The position numbers and the translations under genes were made by a program. Shown here piece after piece: positions 46,455 to 58,687 of a DNA stretch of 64,000 nucleotides. The DNA is from Marisa cornuarietis. Taxonomy: Eukaryota; Mollusca; Gastropoda; Architaenioglossa; Ampullariidae. Position 1 is the first letter of the stretch. Every line of letters starts with the position of its first letter. Location of the stretch: contig SMMW01000605.1 of NCBI GenBank assembly GCA_004794655.1, positions 1,828,001 to 1,892,000 of the forward strand, written 5' to 3'. The notes under the pieces were generated by a model. That model had not been told where the DNA came from and made no database searches. It saw only the letters and a program-made list of their open reading frames with translations.

Positions 46455-49400
46455 TCAGCTGCTGAGAGGCTGGAACTGAAGCATAGGATCATACTGCTGT
46501 GGTTCTCCTGGTGTCTGCATCCCACGTGGTCCAGCATCATCATGGCCTTGATGAGTGGGCATACCTGGAAACACTGGCATTTTGTTTGCCGAGTAAGGAA
46601 CCATAGGAGGGTTGGAGTCAAAGCCTCCTTGCATGGGTTTGCCCACCATGGACATAAAGTTACTGGGAGAGGGCATCATAGCCGAGGAAGGGTAGGAGCC
46701 TGAGAAAATTGGTGGTTCTGGCATGTGGCCTGCACTAGCATAATGGGTGGCTGGGGCCATTGGTGCAGGATACAGAGGACCTGGATATCCACTATCGCTA
46801 CTAGTTGTATAGGAGCCAAGCTGGCGTCTGAAATCTGCAAACCCAGGAAGGCATTTTTGGGAGGAGCCAAAAGTATGAGTCATCTCAACACCAGCACTGC
46901 CTGCCATGCCGCTGGGGTTGCTGCCATCTACATACGTCTGCTGAAACTGGTGTGCAGCTGCGTGATAAGGTGTGGCATGATTTGGAGGTGATGTCATCTG
47001 CCCTGGAAAAACCGGAGGTGAGAAAAACCCTGAGCTGTGACTGGGTAGCGTCGTTCTGTCCTCCTTGGCCACTCCTGCCGACTCTGACTTGATGACACTG
47101 GGCCTATCCGTGGATGCCAGAGTATTGGTTGAAGAGTCCACTTTGATCCCTGAACTACAGGAGCTGGGTGTGGTGCTGGCGGCCTCCATGCGAAGAGCCA
47201 TGGCTCGTTCTGCTGCCTCTGTGAGAGTGCTGGAATTCCCTGACGTTCTGTTTCTTTGCTTATTGGAAGATGGGGTCGGCATGTTAGCACCACTGCTCTC
47301 TGAAATCACAATGTTCTGGTCTGTAAAGTACACTGCCCTCTGAAATCACAATGTTCTGGTCTGTAAAGTACAGTGGTAATTATGCTGAGGCACTTTCAAA
47401 AACTTTTACTTGCTATACAACTTTAAAATAAGTTTACTTACTGCATTATTACATTTTATTATAACTAAAGAAACATTGCACACCTGTCATGATTTTGAAA
47501 ACATCATAATTTCACAATGGGTAGCCTTGCACAAACTACAAACTATTAAAGTAATTATTAAAAAAAGCTATAGCATTTGACAAACTGTGCAAGCATAACA
47601 CTTAATGGATCTGGTAGGCAGCAAAATCAGGAAGAAAAGGTCTTGTAACTTCCAGAACTTAAAATGTCTAACAATTAACTGTTTAACGGATGATGGCATG
47701 TAGAGGGCCTGGTGATGTTTCTCGACTTGGGCTGCACGTGAATGAAAAGCTATGGCCCATTTGCTTTTTTTTACTATGGAAAAGTTTAGCTATGCCTTAC
47801 ATTTTAAAGGCTTTTCTTTAATTTTCAAATAAGTTCCAAGGTCTTGTACTCATGTACTATGTCAACTGCTCCATTTTAATATGGACTGTCCCAATGAATG
47901 GAACAAAAAAAAAACAACAACACTGATCTAGTTTACATTTTATGTTTAAGTTTTCACAAATTTTTTTAATAATAATGTAATTATTCATTAATCTTCAATT
48001 CACTAAGTACTGACCCAGATCGCTCCCTCTTATTCCTAAAAAAATAAACTAAAAAAGACATGCATCTAAATAAAAATTACAATTAAAATTCAAAGTAAAT
48101 TATATTTTTTCAAAAAAGGACTCAAATTTATGCACAATGTGTGATCACTGTAATGTTTAGTCTTGTAGGGAGTATGGAGCATATTTGAATGGTCATACAT
48201 GTAAAAATGAATAACGTGTGATGATGAAGAAGAAGAGCATAAAAGAGGCTCAAAAATGGTTTAAAAAAAAGAGTTGATGGGGCCATAAATATTTACCCTA
48301 AGCAGACTCTTAAGAGTCTTAATACCAAACCTTGGCATTATTTCATTCTGGACCTTTCAAACTAACTCAAGTTACCTGCTTTCTGTACATTTGCCATTCT
48401 CATAGAAATTATTTTGATTTTTAAACATGATCCTTTAAAGTATCTTGAAATCGTCTCAATTATTCAGATATATTTTCCTTGTGTAACAATATTTCTGTGA
48501 CTGACCCAAACAGCAATTAATGGTGAAATGTCTGAAACCATTTGACCTCATGCAACCTGATCCCTCATATACTAGAGCTTTGCCCAAGAAACCCACTTAG
48601 CTACCAAATTGATGTCAAGAGTCAAACTGCTGTCACCCTAAAGAGCTGCAAAATAATCGATCTGAAACTGTGCCTGTCTGCAAGTCTTACTTACTGAAGT
48701 GCACACAACATTTATTTGGAAACTGTTCATATCTCATAATCTAATCCATGAAAAATTTTAAGTATGTATATGTTACAACATTTTTACCTTTGACCACTCT
48801 GGATTTGTTGATGTGACTAATGTTGGTGCTTGTGTCTGCATCATAGGATCCCTCAGAGTCACTGGCTGAGTCAGACTCTTCATCAGATTCAGATTCATGC
48901 TGTCCAGGCAAAGCACCTCGCCGGCCCTGCTTTAGTATGTGTGCAACCTTCGAAACGTAAACAAAAGTAAAACAAAGATTACATTTAAAGAAAATAACTG
49001 ACATAAAACTAAAATTTTTAATTAAAAGTGCAAGTTATTGCCACTGTGTTTTAGCTTCTTTGTGAAGGCATGCACAAGTTGTAAAAACTACCAACCTGTC
49101 GCGGGTGTGTCATGCCCTTCATCTGCCCATCCATCAGATTGAAGTACATAAGAAGTCCTGACTTTTTATGCTCCTCAATGTGAGCCACCAACTGACGACT
49201 GCTGCCACAGTGTTGACCACACATGTGACAAATGTGTCGTCCTGAACTCTGAGACGTTGAGGAGGACTTGGTGTCATCATCATCGACTGATGCCATGTTT
49301 GTGCCTGGACCTTGTACACAAAGTTATCATGTTCTATAATATTGATCCTCAAAGTGAAAGGCATTATCTTTATTACCCTCTTCAAATAACACATCTTTTT

Positions 49401-52400
49401 TATTATCTGAATATGGTTTACCAAAGACAGTTGTCTCAATGGAAACTAGAATTAACATGCTTTTTTCCACCATTATTCCTTCAAAAAAAAAAAGGAGTGG
49501 ATGGGTGTGGGGACACAAATCTATAGTGATATGCTTCAGCTACTGAAATCGGCAAACTGCTATCAAAAATAAAAAATGCATTGCATAGCATAAAGCAATC
49601 TGCACACAACTGAAAATCAGTTTATCCGACTCGTTCTTTCACAAACTGCACTCCCGATTCTACTTACCCATAGGACTTTGCAGTCCTTGAGCTTGCATTC
49701 TTTGTTTCTGTGCACGTGCAGTGTGGCGCTTCATGTGCTGTCGGAAGTACCTTTGCTCTGCAAACATCTTTCCACACAGCCCACACACATAGGGGGGATT
49801 CTTGCCATGGGTATGAGCATGTGCCTCTAGTTCCAGCTGTGACTCAAAGGCATCACTGCATGCCAGACACGCAAAGTTCTGTTTATCATCTCCACGATGT
49901 GTTACCATGTGTGTCTGCAACTGTGACTGCAGCTCAAATTTCTTTCCGCAGATTCCACAAGATAAAGGCTCGCCTTCTGCATGAACCACTAAGTGGCGAT
50001 GATAATGTGCCTGCAAAACATGTCAAAAGGTTTCAAACCCTAGATTTAACACTTTAATCACCTGAAAATAAGCACTTAAAAATTTTTCTTATACACATGT
50101 ATTAAGAGCAAACTGTTTTGAGTTGCTTCTTAAAATGATGTAATTGTAAGAATAAGAAATTTTCTTCAAAATGAATAAAGCAAGTTAGAACTGATGGTGC
50201 TCTCCCTTTAAAATAAAAATTTTGGGTTATGTTGTCTTCTCCATTTTTCTGATTTTAACATTTCTTCTCCTGTCTCCTTCTACGACTGATCTCCTTCTAT
50301 CAAAAAGATACACATTGACCAATGCTTAAGTGTATTCTTAATGTATGTCCATTTTAGTAAACACAGTGCCCCCCAAAAAAACAAAACAAAGTAAAAAAAT
50401 ACCCCACCGAAAAAAAAAAAAATTTTTACATGACAAGAACCAAGCCCACAATAACTCTTATTATTGTTCAGGAGATTACATGATCTCCATTGCTCCATTT
50501 CATGTTTACCTTGACAGCAAAACTTTTGCCACATTGGTCACAAACAAATTCTCTCTCCTTGGCATGAGCCACTGCATGTGCAGTTAGCTCCTCTCCCTTG
50601 GCAAATGTCTTGCCACAGAAGTGACACATAAACTCATTCTCGCCTGCATGCATCTTCATATGCTGTTTCAGACTGAAAGCACGAGAAAATTCACGCCCAC
50701 AGACAGTGCATTCATGGCCCTTGTCTCCCTGGTGGGTGCGCTCGTGCACCGTCAAGACAGACTGGGAACGGAAACACTTGCTGCAGTGCTGACACTGGTA
50801 CCGCTTGTCAGAAGTGTGCACCCTCTGCAACACATCACCTGAGAATCTAGCACTGCACTGTATTTTGCTACAGCCAGCAAAACTCTAAGTTCAAAAGCTT
50901 TATAAGAAATTTTGTTTCAACAAGAAACAAACAAGGATATGGAAACGTTCTCATCTGCATTCATTAATCAAAAAAAGATGGAATGAGTAGTATATATTTG
51001 TCAGAAAAAAAGGAAAACAAATATGAAAAATATTTAACAGTTTTTTTCCTGAGCCACAATGATACTTCTTTCTTGAATATTACTGCATGAGAAATTGAAA
51101 CCAAGGTGTTTATGTAAAAAGTGTTAACCTTATGCTTCTCTTTTTCATACTGGGTCAGAAACTGTGCTGGGCAAATCTCACAACGGTATATGACACCATC
51201 TGACCCATGAGTCTTCATGTGCTGCTTAAATGCTCTCCAGTCCTCGTACACCTGATAACATGGACGTATGGCAGCATAAGGCACAACAATAGGCAGATAA
51301 CAAAATAAAAGAAAGATAAGCACCGCAGCCATAATAATTTTTTCCACACTATCTTTACATATGTATATATAATGCTGCATATCCAGAACAATTCCTGCCT
51401 GCTGGTTTTTGCATGTATATGTTACATTTCAAAAAAATATAATCTACATAGCTTCAACTCTGCACAGGCATGTGCTTTTAGCTGATAATGCCACTAAAGT
51501 ATTTACACTTTAAGCTTAAGGGTTACAGACCAAAGAAAACGTCAATTTTTGTATGTTCAAAATCTGATGACTGGAAAATGAAACTTACTGAACTCATGTT
51601 TATGTGACATTATTAAAAAAATACTGCTGTGTTAATGAAAGTGTTAAATCTGGTCCAGATGTACATAACTCTAGATTTAAGAATGTCTTATATAACAGCA
51701 CATTCTATTTTACATGTGTACCAAAGTTAGATCACATCAATGCCCTATCTATACGCACATTCAATTTTAGTCCTGAGCATGCTGCAGTTTAATCAATAGT
51801 TAATTTGTAGCATGTAAATACCTTTCCACAGTCAACACACACAAAAGGTTCTCTCCGCTCAGAGTCGTGTATGATGGAGTGTGTGTCTAAGCGTTTTTGA
51901 CTTTCAAACAATTTGCCACACTTTAGACAGCAAAAGTGTTTGCCATCCATATGACTTTGCATGTGGTTGCGAAGTCGTTGAGCAGCATGAAACTGACGAC
52001 CACAGACCTACATGAGGCAAAGACCCCAAAAAGAAATCTGTGATCAAACTCAAGGAGAAATTACCAAAAGAAATGTCAAATCATGGCAAGACAATAAAAC
52101 AGTGTGATAACAAAACAAAGATGATTATCGCTGTTAAAGATATAGTAAATTAAGGTAAAAAAAGACAAACAATAAAATTAAAAATATATTCTTCATGAAC
52201 GAATTCTATCTCCATAAAGCAATCCCTTTGATAAACCAAACAATGCTGTTAAGAAAATAAGTGTAAAAAGACCATTAGAGTGACTCCACAACATCTTTTC
52301 TTAATATGAGAACAGCATCTTGGTTATTTAGCCTTGTCTTTGTGTGTTTCTGCCCTTGCTGTCTCTCTCCCAACCCCCTGCCTATCACTTTCTTCTCACA

Positions 52401-53960
52401 ACTCTCTAAAGATGTAAATGAAACATACAGGCAAACATGACATATACAAGCGAACATGACATCCACAAGTAAACATGACATATACAAGCATACCTGACAG
52501 ATGTGCTTTTTCCCACCATTTGATGTGTGTTTAGCCACATGATACAAATATGACCGCCAGTTATTACACTGGTGTCCGCATGTTGGGCAAGCAAAGGCAT
52601 CTTTACGTGAGCGACCATGGACTGGCTTGTGAACTTCAAGCTTCTGCTGAGATGTGAACAGCTTTCCACAAATCTAATTCAAACAGGTGAAAGAAGCACA
52701 TCATGCAAGCACACTGCTAACTTGCCAAAGCAAGTGCCAAATAAATAGATCACTAACAAGCAAATCTCTAATCTGCCAATGTTGAGATCTACTAGGAGAA
52801 CATTGTTCTTGGCCATGTCAATGCTGCTGGTAAACTGTTTATAAGATACTGTGGGTCTCCTGCAGCCAAAGAGAACGCTACAAAATGTTTTGTCTTTAAA
52901 CATATTTTTTTTAACTGGTATGCTTGCAACCTACATCCTTTCACAGTGATTTTATCACATATTCAGTAACGAAAAAAATAATTTCACAGCTATCACATTG
53001 AAACATTACTGTTAATTTACTACCCTCAATGTCTTGAAAACTTCATCTTTGTAAGATCTTGCACTGTTATTTATATCTTGACCTGTTTGGGTATTGCCAA
53101 CGTTAAGGACCTCCTCATCAAAAAAAAAACTTTATAAATATTCTATTCGCTGCTTCTAACAATTATGATAAGTGGCCAAACTCCTGCCAGTTCCTTGTGT
53201 TTAACCAAAAGCCTTCATACTACTAAATATCAATGAGATACATGGAAGGAATCTAAGGTTTTTTAGGTTCCATAAGAATTTATAGCTGATAAAAGACATT
53301 AACCTCACAACAGAAAGGCTTTCCCTTGGAGTGACTCATCATGTGAGATTCATAACGTGATGGCACACGGAACTCCTTTCCACAAACATCACACTGATAT
53401 CCTCCACCTGACCCAGGAGATTTACGCTGTCCTGAACGTCTGTGATGAGGTATATCTTCCAAGTAAGGCTGGGACGGTACAGAAACCATTGAAGCATGAC
53501 TTATTTGTCCAACAGGACGAATAGCATCCAAAGGAGGAAAGGCAACATCTGGGGACAGGGAAGTCTGTGCTGGCAACTGCTGAGGCAGTATTCGTTTGAT
53601 TCTTGATTTTGATGGCTTCCTTTTAGATTGGCGTTGTGCAGCTGTATCAGACTGATCATCTGCATCATCTCCTGTTTTTGCTTCTTTGTCATCGTCGTCA
53701 TCATCATCATCTTCACCCTCATCAAGTTTCCTACGCTTAGATGAAGAGTCCTCCCTCCCTTCTGAAGATTCATCAGATTTCTGATCATCATCGTCTTCAC
53801 TGCTAGCATCATCATCTCCATCATCAGATCCAGATTCCAAAACAGCCGAGTCCTGGCTCTCTTCCTCAACATCTTGATGAGCACTGTCCGACTTCTTAGC
53901 AACTGTAGTAGACATGGGATTTCTCAGTTGCCCTGTTGACCTATCTCTCTCCTCCTCCAT
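46455..53960 (-). CDS. multi-C2H2 zinc-finger protein, 15 fingers, 1,012 residues
   Basis: Nine coding exons on the - strand: 53960-53304 (exon begins 53978), 52673-52494, 52007-51822, 51251-51129, 50824-50510, 50010-49668, 49304-49096, 48947-48788, 47320-46455. A non-coding exon ends at 56637 (donor GTAAGT). Residues 1-120 are acidic (Asp/Glu/Ser-rich); fingers 1-14 run from about 188 to 583, and finger 15 (CHMCGQHC) is at about 625-647. Five introns fall within fingers, several between the cysteines, all phase 0. A second acidic Ser/Glu patch (ESDEESDSASDSEGS) lies near 690, followed by a Ser/Pro/Met/Gly-rich tail ending LQFQPLSS. Finger 7 is atypical (EKEKHK). Probably a nuclear DNA-binding regulator; I do not recognise a named orthologue. 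Confidence 0.9.
47301..47372 (-). repeat. 40-bp tandem duplication covering the last-exon acceptor of the zinc-finger gene
   Basis: TGAAATCACAATGTTCTGGT plus 12 bases occurs at 47301-47332 and 47341-47372. On the - strand each copy carries ACTTTACAG/ACCAG. The inner copy (exon start 47320) keeps the frame with exon 9 (G + AC = Asp). The outer (47360) adds 40 nt and runs to a stop. Confidence 0.9.
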
Positions 53961-54549
53961 GTCTTAAGAGTCACAATGCTGCAGGCCAAGAAACATATGA
54001 TAGTATTATTTTACTGATTTAGTTCTTAGAACTTATAACTGTGAAAGTATATACTTCACCCAACATCTACAAACACACATGCATGCATGCAGGCACACAC
54101 ACACACACACATGTAAATAAGAGTATTGGAATGCCACACACAGACACAATACACAATTTATGAAACCAGTGTGAAACAAAAGTTGCCCATGCACATTATT
54201 TTGTCCAAACCACATCAGAAAAAGTATCTCTACTACTAATAAAGTATATATACATGTGCTAATACTATTAGTATGTAATGCAGGTCAATTTCAAGTGCTA
54301 TCAGCAGGCAACGATGAAAGATATTAGGAAGTTTCTGATAAAAACAGCATGAAAATATGATGTTTATATTCTGTCATTCTGGCACAAGTACAATCTAAAA
54401 ACAAGGCATAAATATATCTAAATGTTATCACCTAATCAAGTGAGATTTTTCACAATTTCTTTTAGGTACATGAACCAATATGACAAAAAGAGTGTTTCTG
54501 CTTCACAAAAATATCATTCTGATTTTAGTTTTGTGTCCAAATAATGTGT

Positions 54550-54872
54550 TTTTTTGCTTTCTCCTACCAAGCCCCATCAAATTGGAACAGATTACTAATC
54601 AGCCTTCATCACTCTGATTCTCTTACCACCTTTAAGTCTAAACTACAGGAGCATCTTTTCAGAATAGTGACTTCATTCCAACCCTGTTCTGACTTAGAGT
54701 GCATAATGTATGTCGGTATTTACTTGGTGTATAACTAACCGTGTCTGTTGTAGAAGTGTGCATATCGATGTATGGCTGTTGATTACTTTGTTTACTTGCG
54801 TATACCATTTCCGTAAAGCAGTCTGAGCACATTATTGGAAAAGAGCTTCATAAATGTTCATCATTATCATTT
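54550..54872 (+). mobile_element. 3' end of a CR1/L2-type LINE, in intron 1 of the zinc-finger gene
   Basis: The frame APSNWNRLLISLHHSDS followed by FKSKLQEHLF matches the C-terminal signature of L2/CR1/Rex reverse transcriptases (APxxWNxLP...S...FKxxLKxHLF). After it, a 3' UTR ends GTAAAGCAGTCTGAGC...GGAAAAGAGCTTCATAAAT and a short ATTATC repeat, the usual tail of these LINEs. Severely 5'-truncated and inactive. Confidence 0.75.
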
Positions 54873-55041
54873 AAAATGTATGTAAAGCTGAATGAATGGC
54901 ATTAGAACCATGTAAGAAATTCCTTCAAGACTTTTGTACTAAAGGAGTTGGGACCATTTTTTTTTAGGGGAAGGAGGGGGGTTTGTATTTCTAGTAAAAT
55001 ACTTGATAGAAATATCTTAAACATGGCATGTAAATAAGCCA

Positions 55042-55242
55042 GTTGGTTGGTTGGTCGGGAAAGTACTTCCACCTAGAGGTGATTTCATATTATGTGGGAC
55101 GAAAGAGTTAGGGAGGAAACCCAAGTACTCAAAAGAAAAACCCTGCGAACAGCTGTCACACATAGTCTCAAGATGATCTGAACCCAGACCTTTCAATGAA
55201 ATGGTGACAAGTGAGTGTTTTGACTACTACATCCCCTCAGCC
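55042..55242 (-). mobile_element. tRNA-derived SINE
   Basis: On the - strand it starts GGCTGAGGGGATGTAGTAGTC (A-box-like part), has a B-box-like GGTTCAGATC at about 55180-55190, a body with TTTGAGTACTTGGGTTTCCTCC as found in many invertebrate SINEs, and ends CCGACC followed by (CCAA)n. A related 3' part is at 58714-58800. No clear TSD was found. Confidence 0.7.
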
Positions 55243-56637
55243 AAGTTTAAATTTACCAACTATTTTTTCCAAGTAAAATTATCTGATCATGTAAGATAAG
55301 ATTGCTTTGTCACATTTTGATGCGTTAGTATCAGATTTGGGAAGATGGGTGGGTCAGCAACTAACTCATAAGAAGCAGAAATTTGCTTGTCACTTCATTG
55401 CACTTATGGATAAATATTACATAGCTGCCAAATCTGGTAGTGCTAGAGGTGACTATTTTGTTTCCCCTACTTGTGCTATCACAAAATGCACATTCTGCAC
55501 ACATACACAAATTAGTTAAAAAGATATCCACTAACATTTATCTTGTGAATTGTCTACCATTTAGCATGTTGCAGGAAGAACATAAAAAGTCACTGCATTT
55601 TATAGTTATAGCTTAAAATTATGTGCACTTGGAAAAATTCCATTTTCAAACTGTTCAAACCATCTTACACTTTATGCAAGCATTTGCCATGACAGCCAGG
55701 TATATAATTATAAATTTGGGATATTTCTAAATGTAAATGCAAAAATCCTTAAATGTTTTAAAATCTGAATTTCTACCCCTTTTAAACAAAATTTAAAATC
55801 TCTGAACCTCAACTTTGGTTGTATCATCACTTTCCTTTGTCACCAAAACTCATTCCATGATTAATTAGAAGTCTAGGTGTTAGGGTGAATGCAATTTAGT
55901 TAATTGTCAGTCTTAAACAGCTGTTGATGTAGATGTGCATAATTTTGGAGGGTTAAAAATGTCCAAACTTGCTCATCGTTTTGATAATAAATAATACAAA
56001 GCAGCTCTGCGGTTTGTCTTAAAAAATTAATCATTTTTAATAGACTCATAACACTGAAAACACATGTGAATCTTTGGGTGGTTGCTGAAGTTTTTTGCCG
56101 AGAATGAAGAATCGGTTGGCTCCTCAGAACTGTGTGAGATGGAAAGGATCATACAACAAGCAACCAAGCCTCAGCGTATAACTATAAGCAGCTTGAGTGT
56201 CGAGCAAGATATCTGTGGCGCGTCGCTGGCACAATGTCGATGCACCAACGCTGTTTATTGATCCACGAGCGTGCGCGTGCATGCGTGCGCCTATCGCTGC
56301 CGGGGATCGTGGAGCTCCACTCCCTGGCCTCCTCAAACACCACACAGCTTCAATTCGCAACTTGACACTAGAAAATGTAGATAATTTTGAAAATAAAACA
56401 GCTGAGACAAGAGGCGGAGAGTAGGTGTGAACCCCAAACAAAGGCGGTTCTCAAGAGACGGGGGAAAATGCCTCCAAACACTCGGCTACGTGACACACTC
56501 TCACTTGAAAAATGGATGCCGTGGCCTAGTTACGTCCCTTGATTCTGTCAGCACAAGCTCGAAAGCTTTTGCGTTCGTTGGTGTGGACTGAACATTTTAT
56601 GACAAATTTCTGAACAAGGTGGCGGTGATCACTTACC

Positions 56638-57000
56638 TTAGCTCGTCTTTCTAGATTGTTTGGAGGCTTGTACGTGCCGAAAGTGTTGACGAGAAAGGCA
56701 CACTCGGCCAGCGAACACACCGACGAACAAAGACGCGCAACAATGTACTTCCGTTTGCCAGTGACGGAGTAGGGGGCGCTAGCGGCTGAACACACAGCAC
56801 AACACACCGGCCGACACACACGCCCGCCACGTGATCGCTCACACAGCGTGTGAACGCGCACCGCAACGCACGCACGCACGCAGCACTCACACCACTGCGC
56901 GCAGCCCGTACACACCGCACAACGCAAGCGAACACGCACACCGCGCTCGGCTGGCGCAGACCAACGCGCTGGCTAGAGCCTATTGACAAGTTGCGAGAGC
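56638..57000 (-). promoter_or_regulatory. presumed promoter and 5' non-coding exon of the zinc-finger gene
   Basis: The sequence changes to GC- and CpG-rich. On the - strand a 5' exon ends at 56637 with donor GTAAGT. An ETS-type ACGGAAGTA lies at about 56748-56756 and a CACGTG E-box at 56828-56833. No TATA box is obvious, as in CpG-type promoters. The start site is inferred, not seen. Confidence 0.55.
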
Positions 57001-57112
57001 TTTGTGTGCGAACACACAAGAGAACGCACGCGTGCCCTCACGCTAGGCACACATCAAGCCTCGAAGCGCACAGTGCTTGGACTTTTCCCGAGTACAGTAA
57101 TTGCGCCATGTT

Positions 57113-57118
57113 TGTGTA

Positions 57119-57151
<33 letters not shown>
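57113..57151. repeat. (TG)n(AG)n microsatellite
   Basis: A TG run joined directly to an AG run. Confidence 0.93.
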
Positions 57152-58687
57152 CGCAGGCCAGTACCAAATATCAATGTAATTCGACTTACCTATAATGAGC
57201 TTTGGTTATACAAAATATCTTGCTTTTGGGACACGTATGAGACAATGGCGAAGAACTATACAGCTTATAGGCGAAGTGGACCACTGCTGCCTCTCGGGGG
57301 CTCGATGTCCGGTCTCGGGGTTGGAGGGATGTAGTAATTTTTCGAGGTATAGAAAGTGCTTTTGAAGTTTACGGCTGTAGTAGTACGGTGGGGGTTTTAC
57401 AGGGTGGAAGTCGGAAAGCTGTAGGAGCAGGAGGTCGGCAGATACCCTTCAGAGTGTAAGGCCTGAAGAAGTTTGGGTATATGAAGTTTTCGTAATTAGG
57501 TGCGTGAAGGATTTATCGTTACTATCCTTCCAGTTTATGTACAGTCATTGCTATCAGCATGGGTGAACCACAAACAGCACGCAACTCTGCAGGCTGCTGA
57601 AGTTTACAGTCATTGTCGTGAATATTTCGTGAAGAGCCATCTATAATTTCAAAAACTGAGGCAGGCGCGAACGTGAGCCCGGGTACAAGTATTTAATAAT
57701 AATTATACAATAATATAATAAAAATATAAGCGTAACAGTGTGACACCGGCCAATTTAATACAGAATTTATAAAATATAATCTATATATATAAGCATGAAA
57801 ACATATTTCAAGAGTGCAATCAGCAATATATATCTTACACATATATAAAATATGAAGCAATTAGAGGCGGCAAAAAACAATATAATATATATATATAATT
57901 AATGCTGCTCCTCGATGACATTTATTATAAAGGTGATGGCCTGTATATATTTATTGTTTTGAATATGTCCTCCAGAATTAATTAAGTTATCTCTTTTTCA
58001 AATCAGGTACCTGTTAAAATTTACATTTATATTTTTGCCATAAAGCTAGTGCATGAGGTGGTTAAAAATGGTAGAGTGGAGGAGAAAGACGTTCATTCTT
58101 CACATGAGAAATTCAAATTTTTCATTTCCTTCATCTTTCTTCGGTATGATGGTTAAGTCATATATTTTATTTTGTTAGTTTAGACTTTTGCGATAAAAAA
58201 TTATACCTATTTCTTTATTTGTAATTGTATTCCAATCAATGACTTTTTACAAAAGTTTTAGGATGGATTTAAAACAAATTTCATCTTTCTCTTTCATATT
58301 TTAATACGTTATTATTAGTGGTACATTATGTAGTGTTTTGGACTGGAGTGCAGAATTTCTAGGAAATTCTATTTTGCATCAAGCTTTATGATGAATTATG
58401 CTAACTTCGGCAAATTGTTACATCAGCTGTATATGGCTCACAATGCCTCCATTAAGTTCATCAACCTAAATCTACTATACCATTCACATTGAAATCGTTT
58501 ATTTTCCCTAAAAGTTATAGTTTTAACTGCCATTTAAAAAACTCACACATCACATATATACTCACATTTTCATTTGCTCTATTTAGAAAATCGAAAAACA
58601 ATGTTGGGCATTTGAAAATGTCGTTTCAACATTTTTTTTTCGAAATAAACAAAGATCGTAGTTCAGCTATTACACACACACACAGCG
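57152..58687. other. gene-free stretch
   Basis: AT-rich, with TA-alternating patches around 57760-57900. No exon or element recognised. Any promoter for the + strand gene starting at 62576 could lie here or further right. Confidence 0.45.

Noticed and set aside
56526..57137. Cys/Val- and Thr/His-rich open frames
   Set aside because: Produced by CA/CG-rich promoter sequence; both strands are open and composition is extreme.
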